From the NCBI RefSeq assembly GCF_900109945.1, contig NZ_FOBX01000001.1:434001-498000 (forward strand): a DNA stretch of 64,000 nucleotides. Reading direction: 5' to 3'. Positions within the stretch are counted from its first letter, which is position 1, and each line of letters starts with the position of its first letter. The notes beneath the pieces were generated by a model that saw nothing but the letters and a program-made list of their open reading frames with translations, had not been told where the DNA came from and searched no databases. The translations under genes were made by a program, and so were the position numbers. This DNA is from Bradyrhizobium sp. OK095 (GTDB lineage: Bacteria; Pseudomonadota; Alphaproteobacteria; Rhizobiales; Xanthobacteraceae). Below are positions 34,679 to 43,320 of this stretch, piece by piece.

Positions 34679-35638
34679 GTGCGGGGGGTATTGCTGGCGA
34701 TCACGTTGCTCGTTTCATGCTGGAACCAGGCAATGGCTGCGGAAAGCTATCCGTCACAGCGAATTACGGTGATCGCGCCGTTTGCACCGGGCAGCGGGAC
34801 CGATGGCGTAGCGCGCATCGTGTTTCAGCGGCTGTCGGAGCTGCTGAAAACGACGATCATCATCGATAACCGCGTCGGGGCGAATGGAGCGCTGGGTGCG
34901 ACCGCGGCCGCGCGATCGGCGCCCGACGGGTACACGTTGCTCGTCGGCGGAACGTCGACACACGCGGCCAACCCCAGCCTGCTGAAATCGATCCAATACG
35001 ATCCCATCGCCGATTTCGTTCCCATTTCGCAATTCGGCTTGTTTCCCTACTTTCTGATCGTCGACCCCGGGCTGCCCGTCAAGAACGTGGCCGATCTCGT
35101 GGCGCTGGCGAGGAGCAAGCCGGGTACGTTGACATTCGGCTACGCCAACGCGCTTGGGCAATTGTCCGGCGAGGCGTTCAAGCGGCGGGCGGGCATCGAT
35201 ATTGCCGCCGTGCCCTATCGAAACAGTCCGCAGGTCGTGACCGACATCATCGCCCAGCGCGTCTCCATGACGTTCATGGATATGGCGCCCGCGGTCTCCC
35301 AGGTGGAGGCTGGCCTGGCACGCGCGCTTGCAACCACAAATCCGGACCGCAGTTCGCGCTTCCCTGAGATCCCGACCATGAAGGAGGGAGGTCTCGCGTT
35401 CATCAATATTTCCGCGTGGACAGGACTGTTCGCTCCCAGGGATACGCCACCCGAGGTCGTCGCAAAGCTCTCTGAAGGGATACGCGCGGTGCTGGGCGAG
35501 GCCGAGATCCGCAGCCGTCTCGCCGATATCGGCTTCGAGACGCAATGGGTTGGTCCGGTGGATTTCGCCAAGCACGTCAAGGGCGACATGGAGTTATGGG
35601 CCACGACAACGAGGGAAGCTGGCATCGAACGCCAGTGA
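34679..35638 (+). CDS. Tripartite tricarboxylate transporter receptor (Bug/TctC family, island)
   Basis: A 319-residue periplasmic receptor: signal peptide ending AMAAES, then YPSQRITVIAPFAPGSGTDGVAR, the Bug-family start. Bug proteins bind mono-, di- or tricarboxylates and some amides. No TctA or TctB membrane partners are nearby. The GTG at 34679 has GGGGGAGG seven bases upstream and is preferred over a GTG at 34646. It overlaps the next gene region by GTGA at 35635. A tricarboxylate ligand would fit the island theme. Confidence 0.9.
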   Translation: MRGVLLAITLLVSCWNQAMAAESYPSQRITVIAPFAPGSGTDGVARIVFQRLSELLKTTIIIDNRVGANGALGATAAARSAPDGYTLLVGGTSTHAANPSLLKSIQYDPIADFVPISQFGLFPYFLIVDPGLPVKNVADLVALARSKPGTLTFGYANALGQLSGEAFKRRAGIDIAAVPYRNSPQVVTDIIAQRVSMTFMDMAPAVSQVEAGLARALATTNPDRSSRFPEIPTMKEGGLAFINISAWTGLFAPRDTPPEVVAKLSEGIRAVLGEAEIRSRLADIGFETQWVGPVDFAKHVKGDMELWATTTREAGIERQ

Positions 35639-35646
35639 ACGACGAA

Positions 35647-36447
35647 ATGTCCGAATATGAAATTTATGCGATCCGGTACGCCAGGAAGGATGACCGCCGT
35701 TCATCGGAAAACTTCATCGAGAACGATGCGGCGGATGTCCAGATGCCGATGGACTTCTTCGTCTGGGCGCTGGTCGGCCGAGATCGTACGGTGATCGTCG
35801 ATACCGGCTTCGATGAGGAGGCCGGAAAGGCGCGCAACTATGAGGTCACGCGACCGGTCGCCGAAGGCCTGAGGCAGATCGATATCGATCCCGACAGCGT
35901 CAAGGACGTCATCTTGACCCACATGCACTGGGACCATGCCGGTAACCACGACCTGTTCCCGCAGGCCCGGTACCACGTGCAGGAGCGTGAAATGCATTTC
36001 TGTACCGGCCGATGCATGTGCGATGCCCAGCAGAAGAGGGCTTATAATGCGGAGGACGTCAGCCATATTGTCAGGCGGAATTTTGAGGGGAGGGTCGCTC
36101 TTCACGATCCAAATTCCGATTTCGCCGACGGAATTTCCTTGCATTGGTTGGGCGGCCATACCGCAGGGCTGCAAGTCGTAAGGGTCAGGACACGACGCGG
36201 CTACGTGGTGCTGGCTTCGGACGCATCGCATTATTACGCCAACATTCTGCGGCGCCGCCCATTTCCGGTGCTGTTCGATGTGGACCAGATGCTGAATGGC
36301 TTCGCGGTCATTCAGAAACTGGCCGATAGCCCATCGCACATCATTCCGGGGCACGACCGCCAGGTTCTGTCGCTGTTTCCTGCCGCTCGAGATGGGCTCG
36401 ATGGCATCGCGCGGCTCGACGCCGATCCCTGCGGAAAGCCGGTCTGA
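35647..36447 (+). CDS. Metallo-beta-lactamase-fold hydrolase, N-acyl homoserine lactonase-like
   Basis: A 266-residue metallo-hydrolase with the zinc motif THMHWDHAGN (HxHxDH), plus later ligands in LGGHTAG, ASDASHYY and IPGHD, the pattern of the AttM/BlcC/AiiA lactonase subgroup. In this subgroup Tyr after HY supports lactone opening. The catabolic setting suggests it may open a lactone formed from a hydroxy-acid intermediate rather than act in quorum quenching; this is inference. The start could also be a GTG at 35635 overlapping the previous stop. Confidence 0.85.
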   Translation: MSEYEIYAIRYARKDDRRSSENFIENDAADVQMPMDFFVWALVGRDRTVIVDTGFDEEAGKARNYEVTRPVAEGLRQIDIDPDSVKDVILTHMHWDHAGNHDLFPQARYHVQEREMHFCTGRCMCDAQQKRAYNAEDVSHIVRRNFEGRVALHDPNSDFADGISLHWLGGHTAGLQVVRVRTRRGYVVLASDASHYYANILRRRPFPVLFDVDQMLNGFAVIQKLADSPSHIIPGHDRQVLSLFPAARDGLDGIARLDADPCGKPV

Positions 36448-36593
36448 GTCCTGACCGCCCCACAATGACGGACGCTGAGAGCGGATATGCCGGCTTCAGC
36501 AGAACAATCAGGAATCGTCCGACGTGAAGGCAAGCGCCGAACGCGCAGCCGGGCCGTTGGAACAACGGTTCGCCAATTGCGGAGATAAAGATC

Positions 36594-38072
36594 ATGCCGA
36601 AGAAGTATGGACTTGCCATTGCCAACGAAACGGTCAGTGCACCGAACCAGGAATGGTTTGCCGCCATAAACCCCTATAGCCGCGAGGAATGGGCGTTGGT
36701 GCCGCAGGCGACTCCGGCGCAGGTGGCCGATGCGATAGCTGTTGCCAGAAAGGCCTACGACTCCGTCTGGAGCAAAACGACCGGGCTCGCGCGCGCAACG
36801 CTGCTGAACAGGCTGGCTGATTTGCTCGATGCTCAGGCCGAACGCATGGCCATCATGGAGAGCACCGACAACGGAAAAATCATCCGGGAGACCCACGGAC
36901 AGATGCATTTTGCCGCGCGCGCCTATCGGTTCTTCGCGGGCTGCGCCGACAAGATATTCGGTGATACGATTCCGCTGGATCAGCGCGACGTGTTCGACTT
37001 CACGCGCCGGGAGCCGATCGGCGTGGCGGCTCTCATCACCGCCTGGAATTCGCCGATGGGCTTGCTTGCCAACAAGCTCGCTCCGGCGCTTGCGGCGGGC
37101 AATTGCGTCGTCATCAAGCCTTCCGAGCATGCATCCGTGACGACGCTGGAATTCGCCGAGCTGATCCGGGAGGCGGGGTTTCCTGCGGGTGTCGTCAATG
37201 TCGTGACCGGCGACTACAGGACGGGGCAGGCGCTGCTTACGAGCGGCCGAATTGATCGTGTCAGCTTCACGGGGAGCCCGAATGTCGGGCGCCAGATTGC
37301 AGCGGAAGCCGGGCGTTCTCTCGTTCCGGTGACCTTGGAGCTGGGCGGCAAGTCTCCCAACATCATCTTCGAAGACGCGGATCTCGACAAGGCGACTGTC
37401 GGAGCTCTTGCCGGCATTTTCGGCGCAACCGGGCAAACGTGCATCGCAGGCTCGCGGCTCCTTGTTCAGCGTTCAATTCATGATGAAATCGCAAAGCGGC
37501 TCGTCGCCCGGGCCGAGAAGATCAGGCTGGGCAATCCACTGGAGAAGACGACCGAAATGGGAACGGTGGCGAACGCGCCGCAGTTCGATCGTATCCTCAA
37601 ATGCATCGGTGATGCCCAAAGGGAGGGGGCGGTTCTCGCTTGCGGCGGAAAGCCTGCGGCAGGCGATGGTTTGGGGAACGGCCTTTTCATCGAGCCAACC
37701 ATCTTCACCGGCGTTGAGAACAAGATGGCGATTGCCCAGGACGAGGTGTTTGGGCCTGTGTTGTCGATTATTCCCTTCGATACGGAGGAGCAGGCGATCA
37801 GCATCGCCAACGACACGAAGTATGGCCTGGCTTCCGGAATCTGGACGACAAACTTGTCGCGGGCATTGCGTGTTTCGCGGGCCGTTCACGCGGGAACGGT
37901 TTGGGTCAACACCTATCGCGCCTCCAGCGCGATGGCGCCGTTCGGCGGCTTCAAGGAGTCGGGATTTGGCAAGGAACGCGGGGTGGCGGCATTGGATGAA
38001 TTCTTGCAGACCAAAAACGTCATGATCGATTTTTCGAACGAAGAGCGTGATCCGTTTGCCCTTAAATTGTAA
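36594..38072 (+). CDS. NAD(P)-dependent aldehyde dehydrogenase (island)
   Basis: A 492-residue ALDH. Key features are ITAWNSPMGLLANKLAPAL with the catalytic Asn, SFTGSPNVGRQIA, the Glu motif LELGGKSPNIIFEDAD and the catalytic Cys in GATGQTCIAGSRL, then EVFGPVLSIIPF. It oxidises an aldehyde or semialdehyde to the acid, probably the product of the hydroxyacid dehydrogenase at 33712. GGAG precedes the ATG. It is the last intact gene of the island. Confidence 0.93.
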   Translation: MPKKYGLAIANETVSAPNQEWFAAINPYSREEWALVPQATPAQVADAIAVARKAYDSVWSKTTGLARATLLNRLADLLDAQAERMAIMESTDNGKIIRETHGQMHFAARAYRFFAGCADKIFGDTIPLDQRDVFDFTRREPIGVAALITAWNSPMGLLANKLAPALAAGNCVVIKPSEHASVTTLEFAELIREAGFPAGVVNVVTGDYRTGQALLTSGRIDRVSFTGSPNVGRQIAAEAGRSLVPVTLELGGKSPNIIFEDADLDKATVGALAGIFGATGQTCIAGSRLLVQRSIHDEIAKRLVARAEKIRLGNPLEKTTEMGTVANAPQFDRILKCIGDAQREGAVLACGGKPAAGDGLGNGLFIEPTIFTGVENKMAIAQDEVFGPVLSIIPFDTEEQAISIANDTKYGLASGIWTTNLSRALRVSRAVHAGTVWVNTYRASSAMAPFGGFKESGFGKERGVAALDEFLQTKNVMIDFSNEERDPFALKL

Positions 38073-38294
38073 GAGACGACGGAGTGGCGCCAATCCGCCG
38101 CTCCCTGCGCCTCGAAGATCGCCGCGGCCAAATGGCTGGCGTTCAAGGCCGGCGGCGAGAGTGCCACGCATACTGACGTCGTCACCGCGCTTGCCTATGC
38201 TCAGACGATGGTCGACCCCATCGTCTACGATCCGCACCAGTTTCTTGGTGCCATGGGGCTGACGCTATTTTTGCGGCCTCTCTTTAGACGTTAG
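38073..38294 (+). pseudogene. Gene remnant, possible acyl-CoA dehydrogenase C terminus
   Basis: Directly after the aldehyde dehydrogenase stop the same frame stays open for 73 codons without a start codon that fits. It encodes SKIAAAKWLAFKAGGESATH and VDPIVYDPHQFLGAMGLTL, which resembles the last helices and the HGAMG-type loop of acyl-CoA dehydrogenases, and then runs into an unrelated tail. It looks like the 3' end of a gene cut off by a deletion or insertion junction. Family assignment is tentative. Confidence 0.45.
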
Positions 38295-38388
38295 CCGATT
38301 TGGCTGGATATGATCGTGCGACGAATGCCCGGTAGTGGCCGGGTAAGGCCGGAGGTGCGATTGGTAGGTCATTGACTATATTTAAGCG

Positions 38389-38436
38389 GCAGCTGACTCT
38401 TAATCAGCGGGTCCCAGGTTCGAGCCCTGGTGCGCC
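38389..38436 (+). repeat. attR-like copy of the tRNA-Lys 3' half
   Basis: A 48-bp exact direct repeat of 22881-22928, from GCAGCTGACTCTTAATCAGC to the end TGGTGCGCC. It has no 5' half and so cannot fold as a tRNA. The last bases diverge (CTGCCA against CCACCA). It marks the right end of the 15.5-kb island, or the joint between two islands. Confidence 0.88.
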
Positions 38437-38718
38437 TGCCATATAAGTCAAACGCTTGGTGGTTTGAGCAAACGGCAGAACCAGTGCCGTTTACACCACC
38501 ATTTACGGTTCTGTTCTCGCTTCGAGCTTCAGCGCCGCGGCTTCTGCGAGCTGGATGTCGTTCGCATCGAGAATAGCCTCCACGTCCTTCAACGAGTGAC
38601 CTGTGACGGCTGCGGAACGCTGGCGCCCGCAATGGCTATTCCATCATGATCGACGGCAGTCTGGCGTTCGAGGCACCGATGCATTCGCAGTTTGGTGCCA
38701 CCACGCCTCTTGCGGCCT
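38437..38718. other. Region right of attR, containing an integrase relic only
   Basis: Apart from the integrase relic at 38503-38650 no coding signal is seen. The relic and the att copy together suggest an old integration joint. Confidence 0.5.
38503..38650 (-). pseudogene. Remnant of a tyrosine-recombinase integrase C terminus
   Basis: On the minus strand one frame reads AAVTGHSLKDVEAILDAND and then QLAEAAALKLEARTEP before a stop at 38503. This matches the end of phage/island integrases: the TGHS box, which carries the last catalytic His/Arg region, then the helix ending AILDAxYL and the final LAExAxxKLE helix. Slightly upstream, in another frame, IAIAGASVPQ looks like the preceding segment, so a frameshift separates them. 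The rest of the gene is gone. It is 66 bp from the attR copy. Confidence 0.7.
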
Positions 38719-39705
38719 TCAAAAGACTTCGACTCCGGAATCCTTGATGAGCTTGCCCCAGCGGCCGTAGTCGGCCTTGATGATGTCCAGGAAACCCTCT
38801 GGCGTAGAGGTGGTAACAAGCAGTCCCTGAGCCTCCAGGCGAGCTCGAACATCGGGTTGGGCTCCGATGCGGACGATCTCGGCATTCAAGCGCTCGATGA
38901 TGTCAGCCGGAGTACCTGCGGGCGCGACCAGGCCGAACCAGGAATCGACGACGAAGTCCGACACGCCGGCTTCGGCAGCGGTTGGGACGTCGGGAAGCTG
39001 CGGCGACCGTTCGCGGCTGGTGACGAGGAGGCCTTTGACCTTGCCGTCGCGGATCTGCGGCGCGAGCACCGTGAGTGTATCGAACGACAGATTGACGACG
39101 TTGCCCAAGAGGGCGTTCACCGCCGGCGCACTGCCCTTGAACGGCACGTGCAGCAGCTTCGTTCCGGTCTGGCTTTGGAACAGCTCGCCGCTCAAATGGC
39201 AGAGCGTTCCGGGACCGCAGGACGAATAGGTCAGCTTGCCGGGATCCTTGTTCGCTGCGGCGACGAGCTCCTTGGCGGTCGAGACCGGCGTGTCCGGGCT
39301 GGCTGCCAGCACGTAGGGCACCGTCGCCAGGTTCGAAACCGGCGCGAAGCTGGTGAAGGGATTGTACCTGATCTCCTTGTTGATGTGCGGCAGGATGGTG
39401 AGCTGGCCGGCGGGAGCCAGGGACAACGTATAGCCATCGGGATCCGCGCCGGCGACGGCTTCGGCGGCAATTGCTGTGCCTGCGCCGGCCTTGTTCTCGA
39501 TCACGACGGGCTGCTTGAGCGTTTCGCTCAGCTTGTCGGCGTAAACGCGGGCGACGGTATCCGCGGCCCCGCCAGGAGGAAACGGCACGACCAGCTTGAT
39601 GGTGCGGTTCGGCCAAGCACCGGCGATCGCGCCGCTCGAGCTGATCAGCATCGAAGCGGTCACAATGGATGCGGCGAGGAAGCGAAGAGATCGGACGAAG
39701 CGCAC
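38719..39705 (-). CDS. Tripartite tricarboxylate transporter receptor (Bug/TctC family)
   Basis: A 328-residue periplasmic receptor with a signal peptide ending GAIAGAW and the Bug start WPNRTIKLVVPFPPGGAADTVAR. SYSSCGPGTLCHLSGELF-type pocket sequence follows. GTG at 39705 has GAGGA seven bases upstream. It is not accompanied by membrane subunits. It is only distantly like the island TctC protein at 34679. It stands alone between the integrase relic and an empty region. Confidence 0.9.
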   Translation of the reverse strand: MRFVRSLRFLAASIVTASMLISSSGAIAGAWPNRTIKLVVPFPPGGAADTVARVYADKLSETLKQPVVIENKAGAGTAIAAEAVAGADPDGYTLSLAPAGQLTILPHINKEIRYNPFTSFAPVSNLATVPYVLAASPDTPVSTAKELVAAANKDPGKLTYSSCGPGTLCHLSGELFQSQTGTKLLHVPFKGSAPAVNALLGNVVNLSFDTLTVLAPQIRDGKVKGLLVTSRERSPQLPDVPTAAEAGVSDFVVDSWFGLVAPAGTPADIIERLNAEIVRIGAQPDVRARLEAQGLLVTTSTPEGFLDIIKADYGRWGKLIKDSGVEVF

Positions 39706-40051
39706 AGCAGGAATCCTCAGTGATATCGGGCAAATCGGCCGGATGTCCCTTTCGCCGGAACGTCACTGGCAACGATTCGCCACGGAAAGCACCCCATAAA
39801 TGCTATTCGGCCGAACTCGGGGCAATGGAACCGCGTTGCGAATGCGCGTCGGTCGCTGGAGGATTGCTTCTGTCCGATACGTGATCGCGAGAAAAAACAT
39901 CCAAGGGAGCCCTGACGAGCTCCCGGCCCACATCGGGCGACGGGGCAAGTCACCACCATGCCGCATCTTTAAACGAGCCTGTGAAGCCGCCACTGAAGCT
40001 ATTCGAGTCGAGATCGTGCCGGGCTTTGTGTAAGAAGGCGGTACCAGTCTG
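39706..40051. other. Intergenic region without a convincing gene
   Basis: Open frames here lack conserved sequence. One hairpin, GGGAGC/GCTCCC, lies at 39905-39924. Promoters of the divergent TctC and phosphoesterase genes must be in this stretch. Confidence 0.4.
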
Positions 40052-41191
40052 TTGTGGAGAGGACCGATTCCCCAAATCATATTCGGCCTGATTTATCTGC
40101 TGATCCTGACCCGCTTCTTATGGCCGATAGATTTGTCGCTCTGGGTCAAGATCGTGGCGGCAGTGCTTGCATTGGCCGCATTGCAGTTTCACCGGTGGAG
40201 CGAGCTCTCGTCGGGCTCGGTGTTTTCTCCCGAGTTTCCACGTCCGGTGGTCGCCCTCTTCAACTGGGCGTTCGGCGCGATCGTCCTGCTGGCGTTGTTG
40301 CTACTGGCGCTCGATGTGGGGCTTCTGCTCGCAATCCCCTTCAATGGTGGCGTCGTGAGCGCGCCCGACCAAGTCCGCTACGGACTGGCTGCGTTAGCCG
40401 CCGTCGCGGCCGCGATCGGCGTCCATCAGGCCATGCGAATTCCGCCGCTGAAAGACCTCGAAATCGGCATCCACGGGCTTCCGCCGCAATTTGACGGCTA
40501 CACCATTTTGCAACTGACCGATCTTCACATCAGCCGGTTGTTTCCCGCTTCCTGGGCGCGCGTTGTCGTCGAGCGATCGAACAAGCTCGGTGCTGACCTG
40601 ATCGCGATCACGGGCGATCTGATCGACGGCACGCTCGATGCGCGACGCACTGACATCGAGCCGTTACGGGATTTGAAGGCGACCGATGGCGTCTACGTGA
40701 TCTCGGGCAATCACGAATACATCTTTGGCTACGACGGGTGGATGGCCCACTTCGCAGCGCTCGGTCTGTTATCGCTCGAAAACAGGCATGTTGTCATCGA
40801 GCGGGAGAGTGGCAAGCTGGTCCTCGCGGGCATCACCGACCGGGCCTCGCGCCGCGGGGGGCGTCCCGTGCGCGACCTTGACGCGATCCTGCAAGGCATT
40901 CCCAACGACGCCCCTGTCATCCTGCTCGACCACCAGCCGAGCGACGCGCGGCATGCCGCCAAACTCGGCGTAGCTCTGCAACTGTCGGGGCATACGCACG
41001 GAGGGCTGATTTGGGGCATCGATCGATTGGCCGCACCCGCAAACGCCGGCTTCGTCTCGGGTCGCTACAATGTCGACGGGATGACGCTCTACGTGAACAA
41101 TGGCACTGCGCTGTGGCCAGGATTTGCGATACGGCTGGGGCGTCCATCCGAGTTGACGCGGATCACGTTACGTCAGGCGGGAGCCGGCTGA
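40052..41191 (+). CDS. Membrane-anchored metallophosphoesterase (YkuE/calcineurin-like)
   Basis: A 379-residue protein. The first 130 residues hold about four hydrophobic segments, then a calcineurin-like phosphoesterase domain with all metal motifs: LTDLHIS (DxH), ITGDLIDG (GDxxD), ISGNHEYIFG (GNHE) and LSGHTHGGLIW (GHxH). Relatives act on lipid A or lipid precursors (LpxH-like) or on unknown phosphodiesters at the membrane. The frame is closed by TAA shortly upstream, so the start must be TTG at 40052 or a CTG one codon before. No neighbour explains its role. Confidence 0.85.
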   Translation: MWRGPIPQIIFGLIYLLILTRFLWPIDLSLWVKIVAAVLALAALQFHRWSELSSGSVFSPEFPRPVVALFNWAFGAIVLLALLLLALDVGLLLAIPFNGGVVSAPDQVRYGLAALAAVAAAIGVHQAMRIPPLKDLEIGIHGLPPQFDGYTILQLTDLHISRLFPASWARVVVERSNKLGADLIAITGDLIDGTLDARRTDIEPLRDLKATDGVYVISGNHEYIFGYDGWMAHFAALGLLSLENRHVVIERESGKLVLAGITDRASRRGGRPVRDLDAILQGIPNDAPVILLDHQPSDARHAAKLGVALQLSGHTHGGLIWGIDRLAAPANAGFVSGRYNVDGMTLYVNNGTALWPGFAIRLGRPSELTRITLRQAGAG

Positions 41192-41266
41192 CCGCGTGAA
41201 AACCAGCGATGGCCGCGCCGGTGCTCAGGAGAATATCGAAAGCGCGATCAGGGGATGTGACCAGAC

Positions 41267-42835
41267 GTGATTGAACAGGAATATGATACGATCATCATCG
41301 GCGGCGGGTCTGCCGGAGCGACGCTGGCGGCACGCCTGAGCGAAGAGCCCGCGCATCGTGTGCTGCTGCTCGAGGCCGGGCAAGATCTCCGCACCGCGAC
41401 CACACCGGAACACATCCGCATTCCGAATCCGATGCGCGCCATCGGTGATGACGATTTCCGCTGGCCAAAACTGTTGGCGCGACGCACCGAGCGGCAGCAG
41501 CCGCTGCTGCTCTGGCGTGGCCGCGCCATGGGCGGCAGCTCGACCATCAATGGCCAGATCGCGATCCGCGCCGTTCCCGACGACATCGACCGCTGGGCGG
41601 CTGCGGGCTGCGCCGGCTGGTCATGGGACGAACTGCTGCCCTATTTCCGTAAGCTGGAAACGGACAAGAATTTCCCCGACGCACCCTATCATGGTGATCG
41701 CGGTCCGATCCCGGTGTATCGCGCTCCGATCCCGGACTGGGGAAATGTCGACCGGGCGCTGCGCGCGTCGGCGCTCGGCCTCGGTTATGGCTGGTGTGAG
41801 GATCACAACGCGCCTGGTGGCACCGGCGTCTCGCCCTATGCCATCAACAGCGAGTCTGGCTTACGGATCTCCACCAATGACGGCTATCTGGAGCCGGCGC
41901 GCGGTCGCGCCAACCTCGACATCGTCGGTCATGCTCTGGCCGATACCATCACCTTCGAAGGTAACCGACTGCACGCCAGCGGCGTCCGGGTCCGCGTCAA
42001 CGGCCAATCCTTCACGCCCCGCGCGACGCGTGAGGTGATCCTCTGCGCCGGCGCCATCCATTCGCCGGCCATCCTGCAGCGCTCCGGCATTGGGCCCGCC
42101 GCCCTGTTGGAGAATCTCGGCATCCCCATCCGCGCGGACTTGCCGGTGGGCGAGAATTTGCTGGACCATCCGATCGTCAACGCGCTGCTGCATTTGCGCG
42201 AAGGCAGCCAGGTCAGCACCCTGATGCACCGGCACACCAATTGCTGCCTGCGCTACTCGTCCGGCCTCGCAGATTCCGGCGACAACGACATGATCATGAT
42301 CGCGGGAAATCTCGCCCGCTCACAGCAATCGATGGCTGAAGTCTCGCTGGGACGCATCGCCGTGTCTGTCTATCAGGCCTTCAGCCAGGGCCACGTCCGC
42401 ATCGTGACTGTTGACCCCGAGGTCGATCCTGAAGTCGAGGAGCGCATGCTGTCCGACCCTCGCGATCTCTTGCGCATGCGCGACGGCGTCCGCCGGCTGC
42501 GTGATATCTGTCTGCAGCCTGCGGTGACCGATATCGCTGACCGCGTCGACTATGGCGCCAGCGGACGCTCCATGGACGAGCCGTTCAGCGACGCAGAGCT
42601 GGATGACTGGCTGTTTGCCGAGTGTAGCGACGCGCAGCACGCCAGCGGCACCTGCCGGATGGGCGCGCCGGATGATGCGCGCTCGGTCGTCGATCGCGAA
42701 TGCCGGGTGATCGGATGCACGGGGTTGCGCGTGATCGATGCCTCGATCATGCCGGAGGTCCCGCGCGCCAACACCCATCTGACGACGGTCGCGATCGCGG
42801 AGCGCATGGCGGACCGGTTGAAGGGTGCAAGGTAA
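41267..42835 (+). CDS. GMC family FAD-dependent oxidoreductase
   Basis: A 522-residue enzyme of the glucose-methanol-choline family. The FAD motif is DTIIIGGGSAGATLAARLSE; the signature WRGRAMGGSSTINGQIAIR lies near residue 85. CAGAIHSPAILQRSGIGP near 262 is the second GMC signature, and the C-terminal HASGTCRMG...ANTHLTTVAIAERMAD contains the catalytic His and Asn. Relatives oxidise alcohols such as choline, PEG or sugars and pass electrons to quinones or O2. Start GTG at 41267. No substrate can be assigned from the context. Confidence 0.93.
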   Translation: MIEQEYDTIIIGGGSAGATLAARLSEEPAHRVLLLEAGQDLRTATTPEHIRIPNPMRAIGDDDFRWPKLLARRTERQQPLLLWRGRAMGGSSTINGQIAIRAVPDDIDRWAAAGCAGWSWDELLPYFRKLETDKNFPDAPYHGDRGPIPVYRAPIPDWGNVDRALRASALGLGYGWCEDHNAPGGTGVSPYAINSESGLRISTNDGYLEPARGRANLDIVGHALADTITFEGNRLHASGVRVRVNGQSFTPRATREVILCAGAIHSPAILQRSGIGPAALLENLGIPIRADLPVGENLLDHPIVNALLHLREGSQVSTLMHRHTNCCLRYSSGLADSGDNDMIMIAGNLARSQQSMAEVSLGRIAVSVYQAFSQGHVRIVTVDPEVDPEVEERMLSDPRDLLRMRDGVRRLRDICLQPAVTDIADRVDYGASGRSMDEPFSDAELDDWLFAECSDAQHASGTCRMGAPDDARSVVDRECRVIGCTGLRVIDASIMPEVPRANTHLTTVAIAERMADRLKGAR

Positions 42836-43305
42836 CAGGCGGTGCGCAGCCGCACGCCAACTTGGAAGTCGATCTGAAAGCGCATATGACCGCGAAATGC
42901 ACGTTGGACGCTTCCGGGAAGATTGCGTCGGCGCCCGCCTCGACGTAGAGCTTTGCGCGGGCGACCGCACCGTCGAGGCCTTCGCTTGCGGCAGTGTAGG
43001 TCCCCTCGTCAGCCAACGCGAAAGCCAGTTGGCCGATCCATAGCTTCCGCGAAGCCTCTCTCAACAACCCCAGACGTCGAGGACCGTCCATCGCGGACGG
43101 AGCGTTTTCAGTTGTGGCGGGAGGGCGCCGGGCCGCGGCTTCTAAAGGGGGCAAGTGGCGTAGTTCACTGGCCAGAAAATGCATTATTCTCCAGGGCTGC
43201 ATCGCTTGACCAGCAAGGGCTGGTCAAAACTCTCCAATATTCAACCCTCTGCCACCGGGAACGTGGAAAATTTCCACCTCGAAGCGTTGACGGGCGTCAA
43301 ATAGA
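42836..43305. other. Region without intact gene; includes a PrpB relic and the mtk promoter
   Basis: No whole gene is seen. A lyase relic lies at 42909-42992. The right end has AATGCATTATTC (43177-43188), a half match to the operator found at 43306, and a promoter-like TTGACG at 43287. Confidence 0.5.
42909..42992 (-). pseudogene. Relic of a PEP mutase/isocitrate lyase family gene
   Basis: A 28-codon minus-strand segment encodes SEGLDGAVARAKLYVEAG followed by ADAIFPEA. It matches the corresponding segment of the island lyase at 23251-24183 in 23 of 28 positions and then loses similarity on both sides. It is a leftover of a second lyase gene, so a related catabolic locus once existed here or recombination copied part of it. 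Confidence 0.7.
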
Positions 43306-43318
43306 ATGCATTATGCAT
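43287..43318 (+). promoter_or_regulatory. Promoter with GntR-type operator, copy A (ATGCATTATGCAT)
   Basis: TTGACG (43287-43292), a 17-bp spacer and ATTATG (43310-43315) form a promoter. The 13-bp palindrome at 43306-43318 covers the -10 box and recurs at 54178-54190 and 55021-55033. Transcription would begin near 43321, exactly at the ATG of the ligase gene, so the message may be leaderless. GAATGCATTATGCATTC (43304-43320) is the extended palindrome. Confidence 0.65.
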
Positions 43319-43320
43319 TC

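Noticed and set aside
35647..36447. Quorum-quenching role for the lactonase-like protein
   Set aside because: The zinc motif fits lactonases, but there are no LuxR/LuxI genes and the setting is catabolic, so this role is not claimed.
38389..38436. A second tRNA-Lys gene
   Set aside because: Only the 3' part from the anticodon arm is present; the acceptor 5' strand and D-arm are missing, so it is an attachment-site copy.
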